Source: Candidatus Pantoea floridensis
Lineage (GTDB): Bacteria > Pseudomonadota > Gammaproteobacteria > Enterobacterales > Enterobacteriaceae
DNA length: 64,000 nucleotides
Assembly (NCBI RefSeq): GCF_900215435.1
Contig: NZ_OCMY01000001.1
Location: 2,418,001-2,482,000 of the forward strand
Direction: 5' to 3'
The notes beneath the pieces are model-generated. The model made no database searches, had not been told where the DNA came from, and saw nothing but the letters and a program-made list of their open reading frames with translations. Both the position numbers and the translations under genes were made by a program. Within the stretch, counting starts at the first letter, position 1. Each line of letters starts with the position of its first letter. This document shows, piece after piece, positions 37,694 to 50,004 of this stretch.

Positions 37694-39184
37694 ATGCAAG
37701 ATGCGATAAGAATACATTCACGCGACAACGTTGCCGTGGCGCTGCGCGATTTGCCCGCCAATACCCAGGTCGAAATCAATCACCAACTGATTACCCTGCA
37801 ACAGGACGTTGGGCGTGGCCATAAGTTTGCTCTGCAGCCGTTGCCCAACGAGGCGCTGGTGATCAAATACGGCTTGCCGATTGCCCATGCTACGCAGCCG
37901 ATTGCTGCTGGAGAGATGATTCACTCCAGCAATGCGCGCACCAATCTGAGCGATGTGGATGAGTACGACTATCGGCCCGAGTTCCTCGAATTGCCGCCAC
38001 AAGCGGGCGATCGTGAGGTACAGATCTACCGTCGCGCCAGCGGCGAAGTGGGGATACGAAATGAGCTGTGGATCCTGCCTACCGTTGGTTGCGTCAATGG
38101 AATCGCGCGGCAAATCCTCGCGCGCTTTATGAAAGAGAGCAATGATGCCGAAGGTATTGACGGCGTACACCTGTTCAGCCATCCGTTCGGCTGCTCGCAG
38201 CTCGGTCAGGATCATGAAAACACCCGCACCATGCTGCAAAATATGGTGCGCCATCCGAATGCCGGTGCGGTGCTGGTGATTGGCCTTGGCTGTGAGAACA
38301 ATCAGGTTGATGTATTCCGCGACACGCTTGGCGGTTTCGACAGCGATCGCGTGCAGTTTATGGAGTGTCAGAAGCAGGATGATGAAGTGGAAGCGGGGCT
38401 GGAACGTCTGCACGCGCTCTACCAGGTGATGCGTGCAGATCGACGTCAGCCAGGCAAACTCAGCGAGCTGAAGTTTGGTCTGGAGTGCGGCGGTTCCGAT
38501 GGTTTTTCCGGCATCACCGCCAATCCGATGCTGGGCTGTTTCTCCGATCAGATGATTGCCAACGGCGGTACGACCGTGCTGACGGAAGTGCCTGAAATGT
38601 TTGGTGCGGAGCGCATTCTGATGAGCCGCTGCCGCGATGAGGCCACCTTCGAAAAAACCGTGGCGATGATCAACGACTTTAAGCGTTACTTTATCGATCA
38701 TCAGCAACCGATTTACGAAAATCCATCGCCCGGCAACAAAGCGGGCGGCATCACGACGCTGGAAGAGAAGTCGCTCGGCTGTACGCAGAAAGCCGGCCAA
38801 AGCCAGGTGGTGGATGTGTTGAAGTACGGCGAACGTTTGCACACGCCGGGACTCAATCTGTTGAGTGCGCCGGGTAACGATGCGGTGGCGACCAGCGCGC
38901 TGGCGGGCGCAGGTTGTCATATGGTGCTGTTTACTACCGGGCGCGGCACGCCCTATGGCGGGTTTGTACCCACGGTGAAGATTGCCACCAATACGCAGTT
39001 GGCCGAGAAAAAACCGCACTGGATCGATTTTAATGCCGGACGTTTAATTGAAGGCATGAGCATGGCGGAGATGCTGGCGGATTTCGTCGATATGATTGTG
39101 GCGATTGCCAATGGCCAACCGGCGCGGAATGAAACCAATGATTTTCGCGAGTTGGCGATTTTTAAAAGTGGTGTAACGCTATAA
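37694..39184 (+). CDS. uxaA: UxaA, altronate dehydratase
   Basis: A 496-residue iron-dependent dehydratase converting altronate to 2-keto-3-deoxygluconate. The N-terminal SAF domain (GHKFAL, about residues 41-46) and the catalytic domain with TVGCVNGIA, GCSQLG and ECGGSDGFSG are intact. Starts four bases after uxaB. A long frame antisense to it is a codon-usage artefact. Confidence 0.97.
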   Translation: MQDAIRIHSRDNVAVALRDLPANTQVEINHQLITLQQDVGRGHKFALQPLPNEALVIKYGLPIAHATQPIAAGEMIHSSNARTNLSDVDEYDYRPEFLELPPQAGDREVQIYRRASGEVGIRNELWILPTVGCVNGIARQILARFMKESNDAEGIDGVHLFSHPFGCSQLGQDHENTRTMLQNMVRHPNAGAVLVIGLGCENNQVDVFRDTLGGFDSDRVQFMECQKQDDEVEAGLERLHALYQVMRADRRQPGKLSELKFGLECGGSDGFSGITANPMLGCFSDQMIANGGTTVLTEVPEMFGAERILMSRCRDEATFEKTVAMINDFKRYFIDHQQPIYENPSPGNKAGGITTLEEKSLGCTQKAGQSQVVDVLKYGERLHTPGLNLLSAPGNDAVATSALAGAGCHMVLFTTGRGTPYGGFVPTVKIATNTQLAEKKPHWIDFNAGRLIEGMSMAEMLADFVDMIVAIANGQPARNETNDFRELAIFKSGVTL

Positions 39185-39189
39185 AACCC

Positions 39190-39213
39190 GGTGCGCATGA
39201 ATGCGCACCCTAC
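39190..39213 (-). repeat. REP unit, intergenic (uxaA/sstT), left member
   Basis: Perfect arms GGTGCGCAT / ATGCGCACC, loop GA, followed by CTAC. Five bases after the uxaA stop codon. Confidence 0.82.
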
Positions 39214-39221
39214 GGATTCAC

Positions 39222-39245
39222 GTGAGGTCGCCATGTATGGCGACC
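39222..39245 (+). repeat. REP unit, intergenic (uxaA/sstT), right member
   Basis: GTGA head, perfect arms GGTCGCCAT / ATGGCGACC, loop GT. Inverted relative to 39190-39213. The two stems differ in sequence yet each is self-complementary. Confidence 0.8.
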
Positions 39246-39256
39246 TGGAGCGATAG

Positions 39257-40498
39257 TTATTCTGAAACCGTACGACGCGGCGCGCGCTCGGCTTCCGCCT
39301 GGCAAACGGCCGCAGTAAACAGAATATCTGTCGATGAGTTCAGCGCGGTCTCGGCGGAATCCTGCAGTACGCCGATAATAAAGCCCACCGCAACTACCTG
39401 CATCGCCAGATCGTTTGGAATACCAAACATATTACAGGCTACCGGAATCAGCAGCAGCGAACCGCCGGCGACGCCTGATGCACCGCAGGCGCATAGCGAT
39501 GCGACCAGGCTCAGCAGAATAGCGGTTGGCACATCCACCGAAATGCCCAGCGTATGCACCGCGGCCAGCGTCAGTACGGTAATGGTGATCGATGCACCGG
39601 CCATGCTGATGGTGGCGCCCAGCGGAATCGACACGGAATAGGTATCTTCATCAAGATTGAGACGCTTAGCCAGCGCCATATTCACTGGAATATTGGCCGC
39701 CGAACTGCGGGTGAAGAACGCAGTAACGCCGCTTTCACGCAGGCAGGTAAACACCAGCGGATAAGGATTACGACGGATCCTCAGCAACACCAGCATGGGG
39801 TTGATCACCAGCGCCATAATCAGCATGCAGCCGAGCAGCAGCGTCAGCAGATTGGCGTACTCCCAAATGGCATCAAAACCGGTGGAAGCGAGGATCGACG
39901 CCACCAGACCAAAAATCCCCAGCGGCGCACAGCGAATCACACAGCGCACCACCCAGGTTGCGGCACTGGATGCATCATTGAGAAACGCTTTGCTGCCTGG
40001 GCTGGCATGACGAAACGCCAACCCTAAGCCCAATGCCCACACCAGAATACCGATGTAGTTGGCATTTATCAGTGCCTCAATCGGATTCGATACCATGCTG
40101 ATCAGCAAGCCGTGCAGCACTTCGCCAATGCCCGACGGCGGGGTGATCTGTGTGGCGCCCACGTTCATCGACAGCGTCTGTGGGAACAGATGGCTGAAGA
40201 TCACCGCAACGACCGCCGCAAAGAAGGTGCTGAGCAGATAGAGCATGATAATTGGGCGAATGTTGGTTTTCTGCCCTTGCTGATGATTAGCGATGGAGGA
40301 GATCACCAGCACCAGAACCAGCAGCGGCGCGACGGCTTTTAGCGCGCGAACGAACAGCTCGCCCAGCAGGCCAACGGCTAGCGCGGCATCGGGTGAGAAC
40401 CACGCCAGCGCGACGCCGGCCACCAGGCCGATCATGATTTGTTTTACCAGGCTTCCTGCGAACAGCGCGCCCAGACGTCCAATAACGTTGTTTTGCAT
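39257..40498 (-). CDS. sstT: SstT, sodium:serine/threonine symporter
   Basis: A 413-residue DAACS-family transporter with about eight helices and two hairpin loops. The serine-rich HP1 ([12 protein letters not shown], about 257-268) and the NMALAK region are typical. It sits between uxaA and alx; in E. coli ygjV lies between sstT and uxaA, and it is missing here. Confidence 0.95.
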   Translation of the reverse strand: MQNNVIGRLGALFAGSLVKQIMIGLVAGVALAWFSPDAALAVGLLGELFVRALKAVAPLLVLVLVISSIANHQQGQKTNIRPIIMLYLLSTFFAAVVAVIFSHLFPQTLSMNVGATQITPPSGIGEVLHGLLISMVSNPIEALINANYIGILVWALGLGLAFRHASPGSKAFLNDASSAATWVVRCVIRCAPLGIFGLVASILASTGFDAIWEYANLLTLLLGCMLIMALVINPMLVLLRIRRNPYPLVFTCLRESGVTAFFTRSSAANIPVNMALAKRLNLDEDTYSVSIPLGATISMAGASITITVLTLAAVHTLGISVDVPTAILLSLVASLCACGASGVAGGSLLLIPVACNMFGIPNDLAMQVVAVGFIIGVLQDSAETALNSSTDILFTAAVCQAEAERAPRRTVSE

Positions 40499-40689
40499 AG
40501 TACGGTCTTTTTATTGTGGTCATGAGTGTTGTGCGCGGTTCTGCCGCGCATAACGGTTTGCCCGGCGGAGTATAAGGAAAAGAGCTATCGAGGAAAGAGA
40601 TAATTCTGTGCGTGCGCAGCAGATCGGTTTTTTGATCTGCTGATGATGGGAAGTGTGACAGACATATAAAAGGCGAAGATTGCGACTGG

Positions 40690-40721
40690 CGAAACAAAGC
40701 AGGGGCGATTAGCGCCCCTGC
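40690..40721 (-). terminator. alx terminator
   Basis: Perfect 9-bp stem GCAGGGGCG / CGCCCCTGC with a five-base loop, followed on the - strand by TTTGTTTC. Confidence 0.8.
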
Positions 40722-40727
40722 AGACGA

Positions 40728-41699
40728 TTATTGTGAGATCTTCTTCTGGTCGTTTCTGTGGTTCACCCAGGCATTGATCAGCAGCGTACCGCCAAGAATC
40801 ACACCGACAACGGCCAGCGAGATCGCCACCGGAATATGGTAAAACTCGACGATCAGCATCTTGATACCGATAAACACCAGCACGATAGCCAAACCGTATT
40901 TCAACATTGAGAAACGCTCCGCCACATTTGCCAGCAGGAAGTACATGGCGCGCAGGCCGAGAATGGCAAACAGGTTGGAAGTTAATACGATGAACGGATC
41001 GGTGGTGACCGCGAAGATGGCGGGAATGCTATCCACGGCGAAAATCACATCGCTTAGCTCCACCATAATCAGCACCAGCAGCAGCGGTGTCGCAAACAGT
41101 ACCCCATTTTTACGGGTAAAAAACTTCTCGCCTTCAAGGCTATCCGTCATGCGCAGATGCTTGCGCAGCCAGCGCACCACCGGCTTATCGCCTACCGCAC
41201 TATCCTCTTCTTCTTTGGCCAGCGCCATTTTGATACCGGTGAACAGCAGGAAAGCGCCAAAGATATACAAAATCCAGCTGAACTGTACCACCAGCCAGCT
41301 ACCGGCGAAGATCATGATAGTACGTAACACAATCGCGCCTAATACCCCATAAACCAGCACGCGACGTTGCAGATTGGCCGGAACGGCGAAGTAGCTAAAC
41401 AGCATTAACCAGACGAAGACGTTATCGACCGCCAGCGCTTTCTCTAATACGTAGCCGGTGAGGAAAGCGAGGGTTTGTGCGGTAGCGACTTCACGTCCAG
41501 CCGTGCCTTCGAGATACCACCAAAAGGCCGCACTGAATAGCAGCGAAACGGAAACCCAAACCAGCGACCACACAGCCGCTTGTTTGAATGACATGGTTTG
41601 CGCGCCGCGTCGGCCCTGTAATAGCAGGTCGATCGCGAGCATGACGAGCACAACGACAGCGAAGCTGCCCCAAAGTAACGGTGTGCCTACAGAGTGCAT
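40728..41699 (-). CDS. alx: Alx, TerC-family membrane protein
   Basis: A 323-residue TerC-family protein with nine or so membrane helices; Alx is implicated in manganese export and is induced by alkaline pH. Conserved acidic membrane motifs [12 protein letters not shown] (about 68-79) and [19 protein letters not shown] (about 210-228) are present. I used the start MHSVGT with AAGGAT upstream, 25 codons inside the open frame, because the extension overlaps the leader terminator. Confidence 0.95.
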   Translation of the reverse strand: MHSVGTPLLWGSFAVVVLVMLAIDLLLQGRRGAQTMSFKQAAVWSLVWVSVSLLFSAAFWWYLEGTAGREVATAQTLAFLTGYVLEKALAVDNVFVWLMLFSYFAVPANLQRRVLVYGVLGAIVLRTIMIFAGSWLVVQFSWILYIFGAFLLFTGIKMALAKEEEDSAVGDKPVVRWLRKHLRMTDSLEGEKFFTRKNGVLFATPLLLVLIMVELSDVIFAVDSIPAIFAVTTDPFIVLTSNLFAILGLRAMYFLLANVAERFSMLKYGLAIVLVFIGIKMLIVEFYHIPVAISLAVVGVILGGTLLINAWVNHRNDQKKISQ

Positions 41700-41719
41700 G
41701 GCGTATCCTTTTCTGAACA

Positions 41720-41755
41720 TAAAAAAACGGCTGAAGTCAGAAGACGTCAGCCGCT
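41720..41755 (-). terminator. Terminator hairpin at the end of the alx leader
   Basis: CGGCTGA / TCAGCCG stem followed on the - strand by seven T residues, about ten bases before the alx ribosome site. It is the expression platform or part of it. Confidence 0.75.
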
Positions 41756-41761
41756 TTGATC

Positions 41762-41893
41762 GTGCTGCAAGCAAACCTCGCCTTCCGGCAAGGTCTCACT
41801 TACAACTCAGAATAGATTCCGGGTTGCCTGACGACCGGATGCGTTACGCATCGTAATGACGATCAATCAGCTTACAAGTTACTCCCCTTTGCA
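41762..41893 (-). promoter_or_regulatory. yybP-ykoY (PRE) manganese/pH riboswitch of alx
   Basis: On the - strand the leader opens with AAAGGGGAGTAAC and later carries GTGAGACCTTGCCGGAAGGC, the two conserved parts of the yybP-ykoY family; a CCGG/CCGG-closed arm with GTCGTCAGGCAACC lies between. In E. coli this element senses Mn2+ and alkaline pH and controls alx. Confidence 0.88.
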
Positions 41894-41955
41894 GCGGCAA
41901 ACATACGGAGTATGGCGTGCGGTTTCAAGAGGCAACGTGAAATATTCTGCAATAT

Positions 41956-42942
41956 TTACACACCAGCCTGGTCTGCCGGAAACACGACGCCCGTCTGGCG
42001 GCGAATTTCGGTGAGCAGCTGGGCGGTGATGCGCGAGGTTTCTAACGCCGGATGGTCTACTTCACCGGCCTCCACCAGGCTGGCAAAGGTCTCTGCTTCG
42101 TACAGCATGGTGTTGATGTGCTGGGGCTGCGTCAGATTTTGGCTTTCACCACCGCGCGGGATAAAGCGCAGCTGCTGGCATTCGGAGATCTTTTCCACGA
42201 CAAGCGCGCCCGCTTCGCCCTGAATCTCACTCGGGATCACTGAATCACTCACTTTGGAGTGCAGCAGGGTGACATCAAAATCACCATAGCCCAGCACCAC
42301 CACGCCATGCGCATCAACGCCGCTTTCCAGCAGCGAAGCCTGCGCTTTAACCTGCTGCGGCGCGCCCCATAACGTAACCGCTGCGGCGAGGCAGTAATAC
42401 CCAATGTCCATGATGGAACCGTTCGACCAGCGCGGATTGAAGGTGTTAGGGTTCTCACCATCAAGATAGCGCTGATAACGCGACGAATACTGGCAATAGT
42501 TAAACAGCGCTTTGCGCAGTTTACCCAGCTGCGGCAAGGTGCTTTGCAGTTGCAGAAAGGTGGGCAAGCTGGCGGTTTTAAAGGCCTCGAACAGCACCAC
42601 CTGATGCTGGCGTGCGCAGGCAATCATCGCCTCGGCTTCACGCAGATTGGACGCCATCGGCTTCTCGCAAATCACATGCTTGCCGTGCGACATGAACAGT
42701 ATTGCCTGCTCGCTGTGCAACGCATTGGGGCTGGCGATATACACCGCATCGATTTCACGGCTGCTAGCGAGCGCTTCAAGGGAAGTGAAGGTGAGCTTGC
42801 AGGGATAATCCTCTGCAAAAGCCTCGGCCTGCTGCTGGTTACGCGAATAGACGCCGCTCAGCTTCATCTTGCCGGTTTCATGTGCGGCATCGATAAACTG
42901 ACAGGTAATCCAATTGGTTCCCACAATAGCGAAACGAATCAC
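41956..42942 (-). CDS. ygjR: YgjR, Gfo/Idh/MocA-family oxidoreductase
   Basis: A 328-residue NAD(P)-dependent oxidoreductase with a Rossmann domain (FAIVGTNWIT, about 4-13) and the family motif CEKPMASN (about 92-99). The substrate is unknown. GTG start with AGGAG eight bases upstream; it equals the E. coli YgjR length. Neighbour of alx in both species. Confidence 0.93.
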   Translation of the reverse strand: MIRFAIVGTNWITCQFIDAAHETGKMKLSGVYSRNQQQAEAFAEDYPCKLTFTSLEALASSREIDAVYIASPNALHSEQAILFMSHGKHVICEKPMASNLREAEAMIACARQHQVVLFEAFKTASLPTFLQLQSTLPQLGKLRKALFNYCQYSSRYQRYLDGENPNTFNPRWSNGSIMDIGYYCLAAAVTLWGAPQQVKAQASLLESGVDAHGVVVLGYGDFDVTLLHSKVSDSVIPSEIQGEAGALVVEKISECQQLRFIPRGGESQNLTQPQHINTMLYEAETFASLVEAGEVDHPALETSRITAQLLTEIRRQTGVVFPADQAGV

Positions 42943-43080
42943 GAGCTGTTCTCCTGCTAAAGTAAAGCGGCAGAGTAGCATGTTCAGCGAATCGGCAGGC
43001 AGGCGAAATTTGATCCTGAGATCCGCATTCCAATATGATGATGTCGCACAATTTTTTAACCGACTAAGCGGGGACGCGCG

Positions 43081-44769
43081 GTGAGTGGAAGTAAACATGC
43101 TCTGAACTGGACCACATTGCTGATCGCCATTCCCGTGGGATTCGTCGCGTCGCTGGTCACGCTGGCATTTCGCGGTGTGATTGAGTTGATCAACCACCTG
43201 CTGTTCAACAGTGATAATGAAATCACCGTGGCGATGCACGTTTGGCCGTGGATCTTCTGGCCACTGCTGGTGGGATCAGGCGGCGTGCTGGCCGGCTGGT
43301 TTCTGCGCTATGCGGTGGCGATAGAGCAGCAGGAAACGGTAAAAACCGATTATCTGGAAGTGATCAATGCGCGCCTCGATGCGGTGCCGACCAAAACCTC
43401 ACTGTTTCGTGCGCTTTCCTCAATTGCCAGTATCGGCAGCGGGGCGTCGATTGGTAAAGAGGGGCCGATGGTGCAGCTGTCGGCGCTAAGCGGCAGTTTA
43501 ATCGGACGCTGGTTGCCCGCATCGCTCAATTTACGCAATAGCGATATCGTGGCGATGGCCGCCGCCGCAGGCCTCTCTTCGGTGTATCACGCGCCACTCG
43601 CATCGGCGATTTTTGTTGCCGAAATCGCCTTCGGCATCTCGGCGCTGCAACGGCTGATCCCGTTGATTGTCTCCTCGGCGGTCGCGGTAATGACCATGTG
43701 GTCACTGGGATTCCGCAGCGCGCTTTATCCCTTATCTGAAGCGCTGTTCCAGATGGATATCAGCAGCTTGCTGATGACGCTGCTGATTGGTCTGGTTGCC
43801 GGATTTGCCGGTTGGATACTGATCAAACTGATTGCGCGCAGCAAGGTGTTGTTTAGTCGCGTGCGATCGCTGCCGCTGCGTTTAGGCGCGGGTGGGTTAG
43901 CCGTGGGTTTTCTGGCGCTTATTTCCACCGATATTCTCGGTAACGGTTATGAAGTGATCGTTAACATCATTGATGGTCACTATGTCTTAATGGGGTTGTT
44001 AGGATTGCTGGTGCTGAAAACGCTGGCAACGACGCTTTCGGTCGGCTCAAGCGCGGTCGGCGGGCTGTTTACCCCTTCATTATTGATAGGTGCACTGCTT
44101 GGCGTGGCGCTAGCCCAGATTGGCGCGATGCTGCATTTACCGGTAGGCGATACCCTGCTGTATGCGGCCATCGGCATGGCGGCCGTGCTGGCGGCGGTGA
44201 GCCAGGCACCGTTGATGGCGATGCTGATGGTGCTGGAGATGACGCTCAACAGTAGTCTCTTGTTCCCGGTGATGATTGCCTCGGTGCTGGCATCAATGGT
44301 GGTGTATCGCCTGCAGTCTTCCAGCACTTATCCGGTGGTGAGCACGCATTTCAGCCGCGCCGAAGCCAAATATGATTTCGATAATATGCGGGTTGATCAG
44401 CTGATCATTCCCGGCGCGGCGCTGCAGCCGGAAGAGTCGGTAGGGCAGGCGCTGGCGGTGAGTTCACTCAAACGTGAGCGTTATGTCTACGTCATAAATA
44501 GTGAAGGGCAATTTCTCGGCGTGGTGTCGATTCATGACATCTCGCGCAAGGTGCTGGCACAGGAGATCACCCTGCATTCACCGGTAAGTCAGGTGATGGA
44601 CAACAACTTTCCCTGTATTTATCAGAATCAAAGCATGCGTGAAGGATGGGAGGCTTTTGCCCGCGTCACGCTTGAGCGCTTGCCGGTGCTGAATAATCCG
44701 CAGGAGCGCCGTTTTATGGGCGCACTGACGAAAACCAGCCTGATTCAAAAAGCGCAGGAGTTTCTTTAA
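43081..44769 (+). CDS. ClC-family chloride channel/antiporter with CBS pair
   Basis: A 562-residue ClC protein: membrane domain to about residue 420, then two CBS domains (about 440-560). The filter motif GKEGP with the external gating Glu is near residue 124. At the place of the ClcA internal proton glutamate (Glu-Glu in the FIIEEM helix) the sequence reads FVAEI, so the second Glu is lacking. This suggests channel rather than exchanger behaviour, but that is inference. E. coli ClcB lacks CBS domains. GTG start after GGGGA. Its stop overlaps ygjP by four bases, convergent. Confidence 0.88.
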   Translation: MSGSKHALNWTTLLIAIPVGFVASLVTLAFRGVIELINHLLFNSDNEITVAMHVWPWIFWPLLVGSGGVLAGWFLRYAVAIEQQETVKTDYLEVINARLDAVPTKTSLFRALSSIASIGSGASIGKEGPMVQLSALSGSLIGRWLPASLNLRNSDIVAMAAAAGLSSVYHAPLASAIFVAEIAFGISALQRLIPLIVSSAVAVMTMWSLGFRSALYPLSEALFQMDISSLLMTLLIGLVAGFAGWILIKLIARSKVLFSRVRSLPLRLGAGGLAVGFLALISTDILGNGYEVIVNIIDGHYVLMGLLGLLVLKTLATTLSVGSSAVGGLFTPSLLIGALLGVALAQIGAMLHLPVGDTLLYAAIGMAAVLAAVSQAPLMAMLMVLEMTLNSSLLFPVMIASVLASMVVYRLQSSSTYPVVSTHFSRAEAKYDFDNMRVDQLIIPGAALQPEESVGQALAVSSLKRERYVYVINSEGQFLGVVSIHDISRKVLAQEITLHSPVSQVMDNNFPCIYQNQSMREGWEAFARVTLERLPVLNNPQERRFMGALTKTSLIQKAQEFL

Positions 44770-45266
44770 GCCGCGTTGCCGCGCATCGCCTGGTCGGTCA
44801 TCCATAAGCGGGCATCGAACTCCAGCTGGTGGTAATCCGGCTCCATGTGGCAGCAGAGTTGATAAAAGGCTTTGTCGTGCTCTTTCTCTTTAAGATGCGC
44901 CAGCTCGTGCACCACGATCATGCGCAAAAAGGCTTCCGGTGCGAGACGGAAAAAGGTCGAGATGCGGATCTCGGCTTTGGCTTTTAGATTACCGCCCTGC
45001 ACGCGTGAAATCGCGGTGTGTAGCCCAAGTGCGTGCTTCATCACCTTGATTTTATTATCCCAAATCACTTTGCTTACCGGCGGCGCGCTGCGCATATAGC
45101 GGTTTTTAAGCGCTTGCGTGTAGTCATAAAGCGCGCGGTCGCTGACGATATTATGGGTATCGGGATAGCGCTGCTGGAGAAAGGTGCCTAATCGCTGATG
45201 ATCGATCAGCGTCTGCACCTGTTCGAGGATGTTTTCAGGGTAACCCTGCAGATAGATTAATGACAT
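44766..45266 (-). CDS. ygjP: YgjP, WLM/DUF45 metal-dependent hydrolase
   Basis: A 166-residue protein of the YgjP-like family with zinc-metallopeptidase motif [15 protein letters not shown] (about residues 123-137: HExxH plus a downstream His). E. coli YgjP has been reported to have UTP pyrophosphatase activity. It is divergent from rlmG, as in E. coli. Confidence 0.9.
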   Translation of the reverse strand: MSLIYLQGYPENILEQVQTLIDHQRLGTFLQQRYPDTHNIVSDRALYDYTQALKNRYMRSAPPVSKVIWDNKIKVMKHALGLHTAISRVQGGNLKAKAEIRISTFFRLAPEAFLRMIVVHELAHLKEKEHDKAFYQLCCHMEPDYHQLEFDARLWMTDQAMRGNAA

Positions 45267-45347
45267 TGGGATTCCCGACGAAAGACAGTATACTGCGCCC
45301 CCTTTTTAGGGCGAAAATCGCGCAAAGTGTACCACGCCGGAGATTCC

Positions 45348-46459
45348 ATGAGCCAACTTGAACTGACCAATCGCACGCTGACGCTGCACCGCTTCCCGCC
45401 TATGCGCGAGGAAAGCCCGCTACAGGCGTGGGATTCCGCCGATGAATACCTGTTGCAGCAAGAACTGCCAGAGGGACCGGTGCTGGTGTTCAACGACAGC
45501 TTTGGTGCGCTGACCTGCGGTCTGGGCGCGCGTCCGGTATGGCACGTGAGCGATTCGCTGCTGAGCGAACAGGCGGCAAAGCAGAACCTGCGTCTCAACG
45601 ACATGGATGAAGATCAGGTGCACTTTATCGACAGCCTGGCACCATTACCCGCTGCGCCAGCGGTGGTGATGATCAAAATCCCGAAAGCGCTGGCGCTGCT
45701 TGAGCATCAACTGCGCGCCCTGCGCGAAGTGGTGACGCCGGAGACGCTGATTTTAGCGGCAGCGAAAGCCAAAGATATTCATAACTCCACGCTGCAACTG
45801 TTTGAGCGCATCCTTGGTGAAAGTAAAACCTCGCTGGCGTGGAAAAAGGCGCGTCTGATTTATAGCCATTACAGCGCACCTGCGTTAGCGGAACAGGCGG
45901 CGACCACCGTTTGGCCGCTCGACGACTCGCCATATCAGATCCATAACCACGCCAACGTCTTCTCTCGCGCCTCGCTGGATGTGGGCGCGCGCTTCTTTAT
46001 GCAGCATCTGCCTCATGATATTGAAGGTGAGATTCTTGATTTGGGCTGCGGTAATGGCGTGATTGGCTTACTGGCGCTGGAACAAAATCCTAACGCCGAT
46101 GTGCTGTTTTATGACGAATCTTACATGGCAGTGGCATCGAGCAAGCTGAATGTGGAAGTCAACCGCCCGCAGGATATGGCGCGCTGCCAGTTCCGCGTTA
46201 ACAACGTGTTGAGCGGTTTCCCGTCGGATCGCCTGCATGCGGTACTGTGTAATCCGCCGTTCCACCAGCAGCACGCGGTGACCGATCATCTGGCATGGCA
46301 AATGCTGCGTGATGCCAAGCGCTGCCTGCAGTACGGTGGCGAATTGCGCATTGTCGGCAACCGCCACCTCGGTTATCACGTCAAAATGAAAAAGCTGTTT
46401 GGCAACTGTGAACTGGTGGCGTCCAATGCCAAGTTTGTGGTGTTGCGTTCGGTCAAACT

Positions 46460-46466
<7 letters not shown>
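45348..46466 (+). CDS. rlmG: RlmG, 23S rRNA m2G1835 methyltransferase
   Basis: A 372-residue SAM-dependent methyltransferase with a degenerate N-terminal methyltransferase domain and a catalytic C-terminal one. SAM motif [11 protein letters not shown] (about 228-238) and catalytic NPPFHQ (about 298-303) are clear. The ATG used has GGAGATTCC before it. Convergent with fadH with no gap. Confidence 0.95.
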
Positions 46467-49131
<2,665 letters not shown>

Positions 49132-49833
49132 ATGGTATATGCACATAATAAACAGGTGCGTGTCGCTGTCCTTGATGACCACCCGATGGTCCGTACTGTT
49201 TTCGAGTTATGTTTAAAACATGAGCCCGACATTCAACTAGTGGGCGCCTGGGCTTCGAGTAATGAGCTCTTTAATCAGTTAAAAAGTACCGTTGTTGATG
49301 TGTTGGTACTGGATTTTCTCTTGGGCGAGCGGGAACTGGATGGTCTGGCGTTAGTTAAGCAACTGCGTAATCACTATCCTCAGCAAAAGATTTTGATCTC
49401 CTCTTCAATGGAAAGTCCAGCCATTATCAAAATGGTGTTGAGCGCAGGCGTAAAAGGTTTTATCGGCAAGAGCCACAATATGCCGGAGATTGTTCATGCG
49501 ATTCGTCAGGTCGCGCTGGGACGATTGTTTTTATCTAAGGAAGTGGCTTACGAAGTCGAAAATCTTTATGTAATGAGTGAAGACGCGCTGGATACTAGCC
49601 TCGAAACGTGTAGCAAAGGCAATATCTATGAACGGGTTAAGACCCTCAGCCCACGCGAAATGGAAGTGGTGCGCTGTTTTCTTGATGGCCTCAGCGTGTC
49701 GCAAATCGCGGTAAAATTTAAACGCAGTCGTAAAACCGTCAGCGGGCAAAAACAATCTGCGCTGAAAAAACTCGGTTTGCGCTCAGATTCAGAGCTATTC
49801 AAGTACAGCCAGGATCTGTTGTCAGGTTACTGA
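49132..49833 (+). CDS. Orphan response regulator, RcsB/LuxR-type
   Basis: A 233-residue regulator: receiver domain (about residues 8-125) with acidic pocket DDH at 15-17, phospho-acceptor Asp in LVLDFLL (about 62) and a Lys in GFIGKSH (about 113), then a LuxR-type HTH (about 165-228: LSPREMEVVRCFLDGLSVSQIA, and RSRKTVSGQK). The HTH is closest in look to RcsB. No sensor kinase is nearby. It has lower GC than its neighbours and a long AT-rich upstream region, which suggests acquisition. The target is unknown. Confidence 0.85.
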   Translation: MVYAHNKQVRVAVLDDHPMVRTVFELCLKHEPDIQLVGAWASSNELFNQLKSTVVDVLVLDFLLGERELDGLALVKQLRNHYPQQKILISSSMESPAIIKMVLSAGVKGFIGKSHNMPEIVHAIRQVALGRLFLSKEVAYEVENLYVMSEDALDTSLETCSKGNIYERVKTLSPREMEVVRCFLDGLSVSQIAVKFKRSRKTVSGQKQSALKKLGLRSDSELFKYSQDLLSGY

Positions 49834-49844
49834 TTTTCTCGCCG

Positions 49845-49868
49845 GGCGGCACTCCATGACCGCCTTTT
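49845..49868 (+). terminator. Weak terminator after the orphan regulator
   Basis: GGCGG / CCGCC, ten-base loop, followed by TTTT. Confidence 0.45.
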
Positions 49869-49925
49869 CCCACTTTCGCTGCGTGTACATCACGTTCTCG
49901 GTAACAGCTCTGCCGTAACATGTTT

Positions 49926-49947
49926 TAGAGTGATCTTTATCACAGTT
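49926..49947. promoter_or_regulatory. CRP-like site upstream of idnDOT
   Basis: AGTGA, six bases, TCACA (49929-49944): nine of ten core positions. TGTTAC half-sites resembling the GntR/IdnR motif lie just upstream (about 49900-49922) and downstream (49980-49986). Confidence 0.55.
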
Positions 49948-50004
49948 CTAACCCGCAGAACCCGGTCTGATGACCCCCATTGTTACAGCACTTAGGGGGA
50001 TGTT

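Noticed and set aside
37718..39019. A 433-codon open frame on the - strand within uxaA
   Set aside because: It lies exactly antisense to a fully conserved enzyme gene, is low-complexity in character (His- and Arg-rich) and has no family resemblance; long antisense frames are common with this codon usage.
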